Made by a program: the position numbers and the translations under genes
Notes under the pieces: model-generated
Seen by the model: the letters and a program-made list of their open reading frames with translations, nothing else
What the model was told of the DNA's origin: nothing
The model's database searches: none
DNA from: Acetobacteraceae bacterium
Lineage (GTDB): Bacteria > Pseudomonadota > Alphaproteobacteria > Acetobacterales > Acetobacteraceae
Assembly (NCBI GenBank): GCA_004843345.1
Contig: CP039460.1
Location: 449,501 to 513,500, forward strand
Direction: 5' to 3'
DNA length: 64,000 nucleotides
In this document: piece by piece, positions 54,001 through 62,239 of the stretch
How the letters are laid out: every line of letters begins with the position of its first letter
How positions within the stretch are numbered: position 1 is the first letter of the stretch

Positions 54001-55259
54001 CCGCTCAACATTGCCTCAGCAGCCTCACGGGTCGGTGGCTCACCAGGACGGATAATCCGGTAAATATCAATCAGCGCTTCATCACGTGTACGATTCTTAT
54101 CTGCCAACATCGTGTCTCTGATCCAAGGACCGTGTGTTGCGTCAACCGCCAGCGTTGGCAAATCTTTAACACCAGCTTCCTGAATCTCAACCAAAAGCTC
54201 TTCTGTGATTTCTTCACCTGCTTCTGCGTAAATCAAACCCGTTTTTAGATTAACGATATCCCGTGCAACGATACGCCCAACAAGATCATTCACAGAAGCA
54301 CTGACCGTTTTTGTTTTTTCAGCGATTTTCTTAACCAAACGGGCTGTCAACTTTGCACCAGCCTCAGCAACAACCTCTCCTGTATCTGCCTCAACTAATG
54401 GTGAAAGGAGTTTCTGGCCACGGAAAAATTCTGTATCAAACGCACGTGCCCATCCTTTTCCATGACGGAAGAAAGAAACCGTGCTGTAAAACTCACGAAG
54501 AATTTCATCTTGATCCATACCCTCAATATCGAGCATATCAAGATCACCACCCTCTTCTGCCTTTTTAGCACGTGCCTTAATGGAATTTTCACCCTCTAAA
54601 GCATAAAGCAAAGTTGTTACGGGCAATTTACGCTTACGGTCGATACGAACATGCAAAATATCTTTCGCATCAAATTCAAAATCCAACCATGAGCCACGAT
54701 AAGGAATCACACGCGCACTATAAAGATATTTGCCAGAAGAATGTGTTTTCCCCTTATCGTGATCAAAGAAAACACCCGGACTGCGGTGCATTTGGGAAAC
54801 GATAACACGCTCTGTCCCATTGACAATAAAGGTCCCATTTTCTGTCATTAAAGGCATTTCACCCATATAAACAGGCTGCTCTTTAAGATCATGAATGGTA
54901 CGAGCCCCAGTGTCTTCGTCAATATCCCATGTCGTTAAACGCAAAATAACACGAAGCGGTGCTGAATATGTCAAACCACGCTGAAGACATTCCTCAACAT
55001 CATATTTTGGCGCTTCAAATTCATAACGCTGAAAATCCAAACGACCACGACCGCTAAAATCATGGATTGGGAAAACAGAACGAAAAACTTCCTGAAGCCC
55101 AGAAGATGAACGAGAATCAGGATTCACATCACGTTGCAAAAAACTCTCATAAGAGGCTCTTTGAACATCAATAAGATTCGGCATCGTCGCCACTTCAGGA
55201 ATACGCCCAAAGCTTTTACGAATCTTCTTTTTAGCATTGAATGCTTTTTCTTTTACCAT
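51072..55259 (-). CDS. rpoB: RNA polymerase beta subunit
   Basis: Forms the active-site cleft with beta'. The 1395 residues show the rifampicin-pocket stretch [20 protein letters not shown] and [11 protein letters not shown], with the usual sensitive residues, the [17 protein letters not shown] segment and the C-terminal [20 protein letters not shown] and [20 protein letters not shown] regions. It is separated from rplL by about 280 nt that include a hairpin at 55452-55479. Confidence 0.98.
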   Translation of the reverse strand: MVKEKAFNAKKKIRKSFGRIPEVATMPNLIDVQRASYESFLQRDVNPDSRSSSGLQEVFRSVFPIHDFSGRGRLDFQRYEFEAPKYDVEECLQRGLTYSAPLRVILRLTTWDIDEDTGARTIHDLKEQPVYMGEMPLMTENGTFIVNGTERVIVSQMHRSPGVFFDHDKGKTHSSGKYLYSARVIPYRGSWLDFEFDAKDILHVRIDRKRKLPVTTLLYALEGENSIKARAKKAEEGGDLDMLDIEGMDQDEILREFYSTVSFFRHGKGWARAFDTEFFRGQKLLSPLVEADTGEVVAEAGAKLTARLVKKIAEKTKTVSASVNDLVGRIVARDIVNLKTGLIYAEAGEEITEELLVEIQEAGVKDLPTLAVDATHGPWIRDTMLADKNRTRDEALIDIYRIIRPGEPPTREAAEAMLSGLFFDVERYDLSPVGRVKMNMRLEEDVPDTVRTLRKEDIIHTIKVLCDLKDGRGQVDDIDNLGNRRVRSVGELMENQYRIGLLRMERAIRERMSSSPIDTAMPHDLINAKPAAAAVREFFGSSQLSQFMDQTNPLSEVTHKRRLSALGPGGLTRERAGFEVRDVHPTHYGRICPIETPEGPNIGLINSLATYARVNKYGFIETPYRLVQDGVLQDGFKYLSAIEEEKLTVAQADAAQDPKTGRLTSDLVSVRKSGDFRLVPPDQVTACDVSPKQLVSVAAALIPFLENDDANRALMGSNMQRQAVPLVQSDAPLVGTGMEAAVARDSGAAIVAKRGGVIDQVDGARVVIRATDDEDNIEGVDIYRLRKYMRSNQSTCINQRPLVKVGDRVVAGDIIADGPSTEQGELALGRNVMVAFMPWNGYNYEDSILISERIARDDVFTSIHLEEFEVMARDTKLGQEEITRDIPNAGEEALRNLDEAGIVYVGAEVEPGDILVGKVTPKGESPMTPEEKLLRAIFGEKASDVRDTSLKLPPGTSGTVVDVRVFSRRGVDKDERAMAIERNEIERFAKDRDDERAIQERNFHDRLKARLVGQEVGAATKSKTVKNLKKGDKITLEALREIPRDSWRDIPLADAEIATAIQTICKEYDAAVARIDAHFEDKVDKLQRGDELSPGVMKMVKIFVAVKRKLQPGDKMAGRHGNKGVVSRVVPIEDMPFLENGQAVDIVLNPLGVPSRMNVGQILETHLGWACANIGQNIGEIVDDYQRTGERHQELLDELKEVYGEKVFETEIAEMSNDQLFELVKNIRKGVPIATPVFDGASIPDIEQMLAKAGVDVSGQSQLIDGRTGLKFERKTTVGYIYMLKLHHLVDDKIHSRSIGPYSLITQQPLGGKAQFGGQRFGEMEVWALEAYGAAYTLQEMLTVKSDDVSGRTKVYESIVREDEDFEAGIPESFNVLTKELKSLGLNVELEQGSN

Positions 55260-55451
55260 TAGGAACTCCTGGCCGCCGTCTTAAACACTCGAAATCTAGG
55301 AACAAAGAAAAGTTTGTTATCCCTACTGCTTTACGCTTTATTGTCGCCTTATTGGCGCAGTTTTTACTTTAAAATATAGTTTAATAAACATCACAAAACT
55401 CATATCAAAACAGGATACCCCTATTATCGTATAAGTTCTCAAAAACGGCAA

Positions 55452-55479
55452 GGAAGGGTGATGTCTAACACCCCCTTCC
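55452..55479 (-). terminator. rplL-rpoB attenuator-like hairpin
   Basis: GGAAGGGTG (55452-55460) pairs with CACCCCCTTCC (55469-55479). On the minus strand the stem is followed by TTGCCGTTTTTG. Many bacteria have a partial terminator here that lowers rpoBC expression relative to rplJL, which fits this position about 60 nt past rplL. The rest of the 278-nt spacer shows nothing else. Confidence 0.6.
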
Positions 55480-55537
55480 TCTACCAGCCCTTTCGGAGAA
55501 AATGCCTCCTACTGCGGACTTGCTAACAAATCAAAAA

Positions 55538-55912
55538 TTATTTGATTTCGACTGTTGCACCAGCTTCTTCAAGAGCTTTTTTCATTTTGTCAGCTTCGTC
55601 TTTGGAAACACCTTCTTTAAGTGTTTTTGGTGCGCCTTCGACCAAGTCTTTAGCTTCTTTCAAGCCGAGTCCTGTGATCCCACGGACTTCTTTAATGACA
55701 TTGATCTTTTTGTCGCCTGCGCTTGCCAAAACAACATCAAATTCTGTTTTTTCTTCAGCGGCAGCAGCGGCAGCACCAGGAGCGGCAGCGGCAACAGCAA
55801 CAGGAGCAGCAGCAGAAACGCCCCATTTATCTTCCAAAAGTTTGGAAAGCTCAGCAGCTTCTAAAACTGTAAGAGCAGATAGTTCGTCAACAAGTTTAGC
55901 TAAATCAGCCAT
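55538..55912 (-). CDS. rplL: 50S ribosomal protein L7/L12
   Basis: Stalk protein that recruits translation GTPases. The 124 residues have an N-terminal dimerisation domain, an Ala-rich hinge (about 36-52) and the C-terminal factor-binding domain ([20 protein letters not shown] and [16 protein letters not shown]). It follows rplJ by about 95 nt. Confidence 0.98.
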   Translation of the reverse strand: MADLAKLVDELSALTVLEAAELSKLLEDKWGVSAAAPVAVAAAAPGAAAAAAEEKTEFDVVLASAGDKKINVIKEVRGITGLGLKEAKDLVEGAPKTLKEGVSKDEADKMKKALEEAGATVEIK

Positions 55913-56007
55913 TTTTAAATCCTATTAAAATTATTCACAAAAATATTATGTAGATTGTCAAAACTTTTATCTTCAAAGCACCTTTAAATTCTAAAGGCGA
56001 TTTCAGA

Positions 56008-56523
56008 TTAAGCTTCTTCCCCTTCAGGTTTCATCGCCACAAGACGCGCCACCTGACCCGCTGGAGCCTGAGCCAAGCGAGCAAGTTTAGAAGGCACACT
56101 AGCAACCAAGCCAGCAATCTTGCCACGAAGTTCTTCGAGAGATGGCAATTCAGACAGAGCCTTAATTGCATTTTCATCAAGAACCTGATTTCCGAGAGCA
56201 CCACCGACAACAACGAATTTTTTATTCGTTTTTGCAAAGTCAGTTAGCGCCTTTGCAACAGCAACAGGCTCATCAGCCCATGAAATTGCTGTTGGCCCTT
56301 GGAAAAGATCTGCAATATTTTCGTAAGATGTCTTAGGCAAAGCCCGCGCCACCAAACGATTTTTTGCGACCTTATAGGATGCGCCAGCAGACCGAACTTT
56401 TTGACGAAGTTCCGTCGTCTCAGCAGCATTTAAGCCCTCATTTCGGGAGACAATCACAATATTTGCGGTCTCAAATACTTTAGATAACGAGGTAACTAAA
56501 GCTTCTTTCTCATTGCGGTTCAA
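56008..56523 (-). CDS. rplJ: 50S ribosomal protein L10
   Basis: Base of the L7/L12 stalk and autogenous repressor of rplJL. I set the start at the TTG at 56523 with AAAGGAGG 5 nt upstream; the GTG two codons before it falls inside that ribosome-binding site. The resulting MNRNEKEALVTSLSKVFE matches the family start. This gives 171 residues with ELRQKVRSAGASYKVAKNRL and the C-terminal L12-binding helix. The 282-nt upstream leader holds hairpins that may bind the L10 complex. Confidence 0.94.
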   Translation of the reverse strand: MNRNEKEALVTSLSKVFETANIVIVSRNEGLNAAETTELRQKVRSAGASYKVAKNRLVARALPKTSYENIADLFQGPTAISWADEPVAVAKALTDFAKTNKKFVVVGGALGNQVLDENAIKALSELPSLEELRGKIAGLVASVPSKLARLAQAPAGQVARLVAMKPEGEEA

Positions 56524-56631
56524 ACGCACCTCCTTTAGACGCCTTAATGCGCCCAGCCAGTTTTGCCAGATTAACCATAAAGATTATCCCAGCCTGCCAC
56601 CTTGGCTGAAGAGAGGATTTGTCACAAAACG

Positions 56632-56650
56632 CCAAAAGAGCTTCTTTTGG
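56632..56650 (-). promoter_or_regulatory. Hairpin in the rplJ leader
   Basis: CCAAAAGA (56632-56639) and TCTTTTGG (56643-56650) form a perfect 8-bp stem with a 3-nt loop, about 110 nt upstream of rplJ on the minus strand. The L10-L12 complex binds the rplJ leader in other bacteria; whether this element is part of that site cannot be told by eye. Confidence 0.4.
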
Positions 56651-56763
56651 ACGAACGTAAATTCAAAAACCACTCTTCCACCTCACACCCGCCACCCTGC
56701 CAAAATGACAAAGATACTTAAAACCCCTTAAGGAGTCCAACGTGTGCTCTTAGGCAGAAAGAA

Positions 56764-56777
56764 GGGAGCGAACTCCC
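56764..56777 (-). terminator. rplA-rplJ hairpin with TTCG tetraloop
   Basis: GGGAG and CTCCC form a compact stem closed by TTCG, followed on the minus strand by TTCTTTCTG. It lies about 30 nt after rplA and may terminate or attenuate the L11-L1 transcript. Confidence 0.55.
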
Positions 56778-56805
56778 CTCTCATTCCGTAAAATTACTAC
56801 CGAGA

Positions 56806-57501
56806 TTACTGCGTAATCCCTGACATGTCCACAGCAATCCCTGGCCCCATTGTTGAGGAAAGAGAAAGCGTCTTCATGTACACGCCTTTTGCACCTGATG
56901 GCTTATCCTTTTGGACAGCATCAAGCAATGCACGAATATTTTCTTCAAGCTTCTTTTCATCAAAAGAAGCCTTACCAACACCTGCATGAACAATACCGCT
57001 TTTTTCTGCACGATATTCAACTTGCCCTGCTTTTGCGCTTTCAACAGCCTCTTTGACATTCACGGTGACTGTACCAAGACGTGGGTTTGGCATCAATCCA
57101 CGAGGACCGAGAATCTTACCCAACCGTCCAACAAGCGCCATCATATCAGGGGTTGCAATGCAGCGATCAAAATCAATCTTACCGCTTTGGATTTCTTCGA
57201 CTAAATCCTCAGCTCCAACGATATCAGCACCAGCTGCTTTAGCCTCCTCTGCTTTTGGACCACGCGCAAGAACTGCAACACGCAGATTTTTACCCGTGCC
57301 ATGAGGCAAAGAAACCATACCACGAACCATTTGGTCCGCATGCCGAGGATCAATCCCCAAACGCAATGCGACTTCAACGGTCTCATCAAATTTTGAGGTT
57401 GCAAATTCACGAACAAGCTTAACGGCCTCACCCAAAGGATAAGAACGTGCCACATCTAACTTTCCTGCGATTGCTTTTTGTTTTTTAGTTTTAATCGCCA
57501 T
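56806..57501 (-). CDS. rplA: 50S ribosomal protein L1
   Basis: Mobile-stalk protein that helps release E-site tRNA; it represses its own operon in E. coli. The 231 residues contain [35 protein letters not shown] and the C-terminal [13 protein letters not shown]. It starts 4 nt before the end of the spacer after rplK, so the two are tightly linked. Confidence 0.98.
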   Translation of the reverse strand: MAIKTKKQKAIAGKLDVARSYPLGEAVKLVREFATSKFDETVEVALRLGIDPRHADQMVRGMVSLPHGTGKNLRVAVLARGPKAEEAKAAGADIVGAEDLVEEIQSGKIDFDRCIATPDMMALVGRLGKILGPRGLMPNPRLGTVTVNVKEAVESAKAGQVEYRAEKSGIVHAGVGKASFDEKKLEENIRALLDAVQKDKPSGAKGVYMKTLSLSSTMGPGIAVDMSGITQ

Positions 57502-57504
57502 GAA

Positions 57505-57939
57505 TTAAGCTCCCGTCACCTTGATGCCCATAGAGCGAGCAGAACCTACCAACATACGGACAGCTGCTTCAACATCATGAGAGTTCAAGTCTTGCGCCTT
57601 TGTTTTTGCAATTTCACGAAGCTGGTCAACAGTAACAGAACCAACCTCAGGGGAACGACCAACTGTCTGCGACCCCTTTGTGATTTTTGCTGCCTTGAGT
57701 AAGAAATAGGTATTTGGCGGTGTTTTTGTAATAAAACTAAAGGTACGATCAGCATAAGCTGTAATCACCACAGGAATAGGCATCCCTGCTTCCATACCCT
57801 GCGTTGCCGCATTAAACTCTTTACAGAATTGCATGATATTAAGGCCACGCTGACCTAATGCAGGACCAACTGGTGGAGACGGATTCGCCTTACCTGCTGG
57901 AATTTGTAACTTAATGTAGCCAACAATTTTCTTGGCCAT
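57505..57939 (-). CDS. rplK: 50S ribosomal protein L11
   Basis: Forms the GTPase-associated centre and the thiostrepton-binding site; needed for stringent-response sensing. The start at 57939 ([18 protein letters not shown]) gives the standard 144 residues, with [20 protein letters not shown] and the C-terminal [20 protein letters not shown]. The gene is the first of the long run; secE and nusG, usually upstream, are absent. Confidence 0.97.
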   Translation of the reverse strand: MAKKIVGYIKLQIPAGKANPSPPVGPALGQRGLNIMQFCKEFNAATQGMEAGMPIPVVITAYADRTFSFITKTPPNTYFLLKAAKITKGSQTVGRSPEVGSVTVDQLREIAKTKAQDLNSHDVEAAVRMLVGSARSMGIKVTGA

Positions 57940-58359
57940 AATTCGGAAACCTTTCAAATAATGAAAAATACGATTCCGAACCGCGGTCAAACAGGAGTCG
58001 CCAAAAAACGATCCCTTCCACGTTCGAGATTTTTCTTATGAAGAAACCTCTCACTAGCGGATTCAAAGAAAAAAAGCAACCCCTTTAGACGATAGAGAAA
58101 ACTCCTGAAAAAGATCCCTGTTAAAAGCCCATCCCTGCGCCACAACAAAACACCATATTCAAAAAAGAGACACTTCAGAAGCGAAAATAGAGAAAGCCTT
58201 GCCTTAAAATCTCAAAATCAATAATCTCTGAGACACTCTGAACCTCATTGACTTTCCTTTGTTGGAAATTTTCTATAACCGTCACACATCCTTTATGTTT
58301 ATAACGCTTCCTATCAACATATTGCCGCATAACTAATCTATATTGAGTATATCTATATT
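57940..58359. other. Gene-free divergent spacer rplK/minC
   Basis: About 420 bp. It holds the probable rplK promoter (58051-58079, minus) and must hold a promoter for minC. Only a weak 51-codon open frame (58175-58330, minus) is seen. secE, nusG and tRNA-Trp, often found here, are not present. Confidence 0.6.
58051..58079 (-). promoter_or_regulatory. Candidate rplK promoter
   Basis: On the minus strand TTGCTT (58074-58079) is followed after 17 nt by TAGTGA (58051-58056). The leader to rplK would be about 105 nt, long enough to carry an L1-binding site. Confidence 0.4.
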
Positions 58360-59097
58360 ATGACCGCTGAAAATCTGCCACATATCCGTGCTGGGCACCG
58401 TTCCTTTTTAGCCTTAGTTCTCATGCCTGAAAATCCTCTTGATCTTTGGATGACCGCACTGGAACGTGAAATTGAAACGGCTCCTGATCTTTTTCGTGGT
58501 CGCGCCGTCATTTTGGATTTATCGGCCATCAAAGAAAATACACCTGAACTCATTTCTCTTCCAAAACGTTTGCGTGATATGGGACTCTTCATTACTGGCG
58601 TTGAAGGGCAGGCCGCTTATTGGCCAAGCCTAAAAGAGTGGAACATCCCAATGGCTCCCTCCAATGGCGGCCACCTCATGCCTCTTGAAAACGCCTCCCC
58701 TTCCGAAAAAAAATCTCAAACTTCTACAAAATCAGCGCTCATCATTGAGGAGACAATTCGCTCTGGCCAGCTTTTCCAACACGCAGATGGCGATGTGATT
58801 ATTATGGGAAATGTTTCTTGGGGTGCGGAAATTATCGCTGGAGGCTCTATTATTGTTTACGGCGCCTTACGCGGACGTGCGATTGCGGGCCTTGAAGGTG
58901 GTGCAGATGCCCGTGTTATCGCACAGCAGTTTGAAGCGGAACTCATCGCCATTGACGGCTATTACTCTGTTTTGGAAAATTTTGATTCAGACCTTATCGG
59001 ACAACCTGCCCAGGCAAAGCTTGTCAATAAGCGTGTTGAGCTTCTACCCATCCCAACAACAAAACTTCCAGCGCTTGTAAAGACTCCTAAAAAATAA
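58360..59097 (+). CDS. minC: Septum-site determining protein MinC
   Basis: Inhibits FtsZ ring formation away from mid-cell when recruited to the membrane by MinD. The 245 residues have an N-terminal FtsZ-binding domain (about 1-110, ending with the RDMGLFITGVEGQ segment), a Ser/Lys linker, and the C-terminal beta-helix dimerisation domain (about 128-215: QLFQHADGDVIIMGNVSWGA, then GALRGRAIAG). minD follows after a 220-nt spacer that has its own promoter-like elements. Confidence 0.95.
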   Translation: MTAENLPHIRAGHRSFLALVLMPENPLDLWMTALEREIETAPDLFRGRAVILDLSAIKENTPELISLPKRLRDMGLFITGVEGQAAYWPSLKEWNIPMAPSNGGHLMPLENASPSEKKSQTSTKSALIIEETIRSGQLFQHADGDVIIMGNVSWGAEIIAGGSIIVYGALRGRAIAGLEGGADARVIAQQFEAELIAIDGYYSVLENFDSDLIGQPAQAKLVNKRVELLPIPTTKLPALVKTPKK

Positions 59098-59193
59098 TAC
59101 GACCTAAGCCTTTTTAGCTCTTAATCTAAATAGGTTTTTGTTGTATCTAAAATAACACAGGTTCGTTTAGTTTCTTATTTTCTTTACTTTTTC

Positions 59194-59221
59194 TTGCTTC
59201 TTTAAGGAGAAGACATAGTAT
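59194..59221 (+). promoter_or_regulatory. Candidate minD promoter
   Basis: TTGCTT (59194-59199) and TAGTAT (59216-59221) are 16 nt apart, about 95 nt upstream of minD. An imperfect palindrome, AGTCCCCTAGGAACT at 59222-59236, covers the expected start point and could be an operator. Confidence 0.4.
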
Positions 59222-59317
59222 AGTCCCCTAGGAACTCTAACAGATTTTCTATTTATCCTTGTCGGGATATGTTTAAAAACATTCTGATATTTTCGTACGA
59301 AGGAGCCAGCCGGGTTT

Positions 59318-60124
59318 ATGGTTGAAGTCATTGTTGTTACCTCTGGTAAAGGCGGCGTTGGAAAGACAACCTCAACAGCGGCTTTGGGCGCTGCGCTAGC
59401 AAGAACTGGGAAGAACGTGGTCGTGGTTGACTTCGATGTCGGCCTCCGAAATCTAGATCTGGTCATGGGTGTCGAGCGTCGTGTTGTCTTTGATCTGATT
59501 AATGTTATTCAAGGTGATGCTAAATTAGCGCAGGCTCTCATCCGTTATCCAAAATGTGAAACACTTTCTATCCTGCCGGCTTCTCAAACAAAAGATAAAG
59601 AAAATCTAACGCTTGAAGGTATTGAGAAAGTTATCGAAGAACTTTCCAAAAGCTTTGACTATATTCTTTGCGACAGCCCTGCTGGCATTGAGGATGGCGC
59701 AAAACACGCCATGTATTTTGCGGACAAAGCTGTTATCGTTACAAATCCGGAAGTCAGCTCTATCCGTGACTCTGATAGAATTATCGGCCTTCTTGACAGT
59801 CGGACTAAAAAATCTTCGGAAGGTGGGCGTGTCGAAAAGTTTCTTCTCATTACACGTTTTGATCCTGTCCGAGCAGATCGTGAGGAAATGCTCAAGGTCG
59901 AGGAAGTTGAAGAATTTCTTTCTATTCCACTCATTGGCGTTATTCCTGAGAGTAAATTTATTCTCGAGGCCTCCAATAAAGGTGAGCCTGTGACGATCTA
60001 TGCCCCCAACAGTCCTCCAGGAAAAGCCTATGAAGATGCTGCACGGCGACTGCAAGGTGAAGAACTTGAGCTTGTTGTTCCTTCGGGGAAACGTGGGTTT
60101 CTTGGTTTTCTATTCGGGCGTTGA
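59318..60124 (+). CDS. minD: Septum-site determining ATPase MinD
   Basis: Membrane-binding ATPase that oscillates with MinE and carries MinC. The 268 residues start with the deviant Walker A (SGKGGVGKTTS, residues 9-19, with both lysines), then DFDVGLRNLDLVMGVE and the CDSPAGIEDGA segment. The C-terminal amphipathic membrane-targeting helix (KRGFLGFLFGR) is present. AAGGAG lies about 13 nt upstream, a rather long spacing. minE follows within 20 nt. Confidence 0.97.
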   Translation: MVEVIVVTSGKGGVGKTTSTAALGAALARTGKNVVVVDFDVGLRNLDLVMGVERRVVFDLINVIQGDAKLAQALIRYPKCETLSILPASQTKDKENLTLEGIEKVIEELSKSFDYILCDSPAGIEDGAKHAMYFADKAVIVTNPEVSSIRDSDRIIGLLDSRTKKSSEGGRVEKFLLITRFDPVRADREEMLKVEEVEEFLSIPLIGVIPESKFILEASNKGEPVTIYAPNSPPGKAYEDAARRLQGEELELVVPSGKRGFLGFLFGR

Positions 60125-60144
60125 TACCTTAGAAAGGGGTGATT

Positions 60145-60405
60145 ATGCTAGGTATTTTTCGGAGTAAAAAAAGAAAAGCAACAAGCTCTGTTGCAAAAGA
60201 AAGACTCCAAATCCTTTTAACGCATGAACGCGGTGGATCTGGCCCAGACCAAGTTTTGCTGGCCAATTTGCGAGAAGATATTTTGGCTGTCGTTGAGAAA
60301 TATTTCCCAATTGACCGCCAAAAACTCAATATTGGCTTAACAGAGCAAGCTGATCAGTCCCGCGTTGAGATTGACATCGAAGTTCCTAAAAATCTAGGAC
60401 GTTAA
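60145..60405 (+). CDS. minE: Cell division topological specificity factor MinE
   Basis: Stimulates MinD ATPase and confines MinC action to the poles. I chose the ATG at 60145, with AAAGGGG about 6 nt upstream; a GTG at 60139 lies inside that site. The 86 residues have the anti-MinCD and membrane-binding start (MLGIFRSKKRK, VAKERLQILLTHER) and the dimerisation domain (LREDILAVVEKYFPID). It ends the minDE unit, 55 nt from the convergent holA. Confidence 0.95.
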   Translation: MLGIFRSKKRKATSSVAKERLQILLTHERGGSGPDQVLLANLREDILAVVEKYFPIDRQKLNIGLTEQADQSRVEIDIEVPKNLGR

Positions 60406-60460
60406 TTCAGAAAACACCTTAAGTACCTTTAGGCCGTTTTTATAAGCTGCTCTAATAGAA

Positions 60461-61468
60461 TTAGGTGTGTTTCCTGGAAAGCCATGCGAGGTGTCGCCAT
60501 GCCAGCAATTCTGCTGGCGGTCCATTCTGTTTGCACGCTTTTTCAAGCTGAAGCGTGGCCTTCCCTGCCTTACGAAGCCCTTCCAGCGACCAATTCCGAA
60601 CAGATAAAGCAAACTTATCCCGATCACGCCAAAAAACGGGCGGACGCACACCAGCCACCGCTTGGGCAACACTCATTCCTTTTTCGACATTTTCCCGTGC
60701 GGCCTCTAAGCGGCGTAACTGATAAAGAACAACTCTTGCGTAAGCTATTGGATTTTGTCCTTCGCTTAATGCACGGCGAAAAGCAGCATCTGCCTTTGGA
60801 TAATTGCCAGCCAAAGCCCATTGGATCGCCTCCCCCATATCCGCAGAAGCCGTATCCCCTGTAATTTTTTCTAAATCTTCTCTATCGAGAGGGGTTTCTA
60901 AATCTGCATAAAGACAAAATTTTTCAATCTCAGAACGGAGTAACGCCCGATCCCCCTCCATATGGGTTGCAAGCCAAATTTCCGCGTCATGCGTCAATTT
61001 CACCTTTCTCTGAGACAATTCTCGCTTAACCCAATCCGAAATTTCCTGCCCTGTCGGCGGATAACACCCAATCGCAGCAATTTTAGAAGAAGATTCCGCA
61101 TATTTTCGCAAGCGGGATTTTGACGTTAATCCTCCCCCTTCCATTAAAATCAAGGGGGCTTCTAAATCTTCAGCAGGCGTTACCTCTAAAACAGTTTTTA
61201 AAGGTTCTAAGACGGTATCGGCGACCTCTCTCAGAACAATGACACGACGTCCTCCAAAAAAAGAAAGTGCGCCATATTCCTCTGCGAGACGGGAAATTTC
61301 ATCATTTCCAAGAGTTACTAAGCGAAAAGAGTCTGCTTCACTGACTTTTTGAGCAAGTGCTTTGGTTCGTTCCGAGATAAGCCCTATATCATCCCCATAA
61401 AAAAGCATTCCATGATATTTCTGGGGTGTAGCCAAGACAGATTGCGTCTCTTTAACGGAGATTTTCAT
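60461..61468 (-). CDS. holA: DNA polymerase III delta subunit
   Basis: Clamp-loader subunit that opens the beta sliding clamp. The 335 residues have the delta-type start (MLFYGDDIGLISERTKALAQ), a central AAA-like region and the C-terminal collar helices (about 210-330). The sequence is a good but not extreme match, as is typical of this fast-evolving subunit. It lies downstream of lptE in the usual leuS-lptE-holA order. Confidence 0.9.
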   Translation of the reverse strand: MKISVKETQSVLATPQKYHGMLFYGDDIGLISERTKALAQKVSEADSFRLVTLGNDEISRLAEEYGALSFFGGRRVIVLREVADTVLEPLKTVLEVTPAEDLEAPLILMEGGGLTSKSRLRKYAESSSKIAAIGCYPPTGQEISDWVKRELSQRKVKLTHDAEIWLATHMEGDRALLRSEIEKFCLYADLETPLDREDLEKITGDTASADMGEAIQWALAGNYPKADAAFRRALSEGQNPIAYARVVLYQLRRLEAARENVEKGMSVAQAVAGVRPPVFWRDRDKFALSVRNWSLEGLRKAGKATLQLEKACKQNGPPAELLAWRHLAWLSRKHT

Positions 61469-61497
61469 AAAACACCGCTCTTGGCAAAAAAGAAACT

Positions 61498-62214
61498 TTA
61501 CTCATCTTGTCCTGTGCTGCCCCCAGGCTCTGTCGAGACATCATGCGACGTATAACCAAGCACTGAATCTGGCATGCCATCTGGCGCAATATTGCCCTCT
61601 GTTGCGACGCCTGTACCCTCCTGATCATCTGGATCCAAATATTTACCTGTTTTCCAACGGTGATGGGCGACAGATTGAGCGCCTGATTTAAAATAAACAG
61701 CTATTCCCTGTGCCATTTGAGCGGCCAAAGCCCTGGCAACACGGGCCTCCACATTTTGATTGTCTAGATTTTTTGCAAAAACTTCATCAATGGTGGGGTC
61801 ATAACCGTCTAAGGCGCTTGCACTCCCTGATGCCAAAATTTTGGGGTCTGGTCCGACCCTATATAAATGCCAAGTTGCTGAACCAACCATCTGGGATCGG
61901 CCTGACGTATTATCTGAATGCGTTCCAATGGCCGAAGTTTGCATATTCCCCATTACCCTGACAATGTACCCTTGAGGATCTTCACTGCTTGATCCAGAAA
62001 GTTCTTCTTGTAAGGCTAAGCGCATCTCTTGCCCGAAACGTGTTGGGATATTCGCAACAAACACTTTCTGCATTTCGTTTTGAACGTCGGGATCATCTTT
62101 TCCCGTACTCCCATAGAGAGGATGAAAACCGCAAGCGCTTTGAGACAAGCCCAAAAAAGGCAATGCTAAAAGCGGAATTAAAAAACGATATTTTATCTTC
62201 TTAGCAATTTTCAA
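61498..62214 (-). CDS. lptE: LPS-assembly lipoprotein LptE
   Basis: Plugs the LptD barrel in the outer membrane and helps LPS insertion. The 238 residues begin with a hydrophobic signal (IKYRFLIPLLALPFLGLS) and the family motif CGFHPLYG directly after Cys28. The residues before that Cys (Q-S-A) are not a typical lipobox, though the Cys is in the right place. The C-terminal ~60 residues are acidic and low complexity, an extension on the core. It is located between leuS and holA. Confidence 0.85.
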   Translation of the reverse strand: MKIAKKIKYRFLIPLLALPFLGLSQSACGFHPLYGSTGKDDPDVQNEMQKVFVANIPTRFGQEMRLALQEELSGSSSEDPQGYIVRVMGNMQTSAIGTHSDNTSGRSQMVGSATWHLYRVGPDPKILASGSASALDGYDPTIDEVFAKNLDNQNVEARVARALAAQMAQGIAVYFKSGAQSVAHHRWKTGKYLDPDDQEGTGVATEGNIAPDGMPDSVLGYTSHDVSTEPGGSTGQDE

Positions 62215-62239
62215 TTTCTCTCATCCTGTTCCAGAGCGT

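Noticed and set aside
51072-55259. Rifampicin-resistance substitution in RpoB
   Set aside because: The pocket residues around SQFMDQ and THKRRLSAL read as the sensitive type.
58175-58330. 51-codon minus-strand frame in the rplK/minC spacer
   Set aside because: No ribosome-binding site, no family resemblance, and it does not look like secE. Probably chance.
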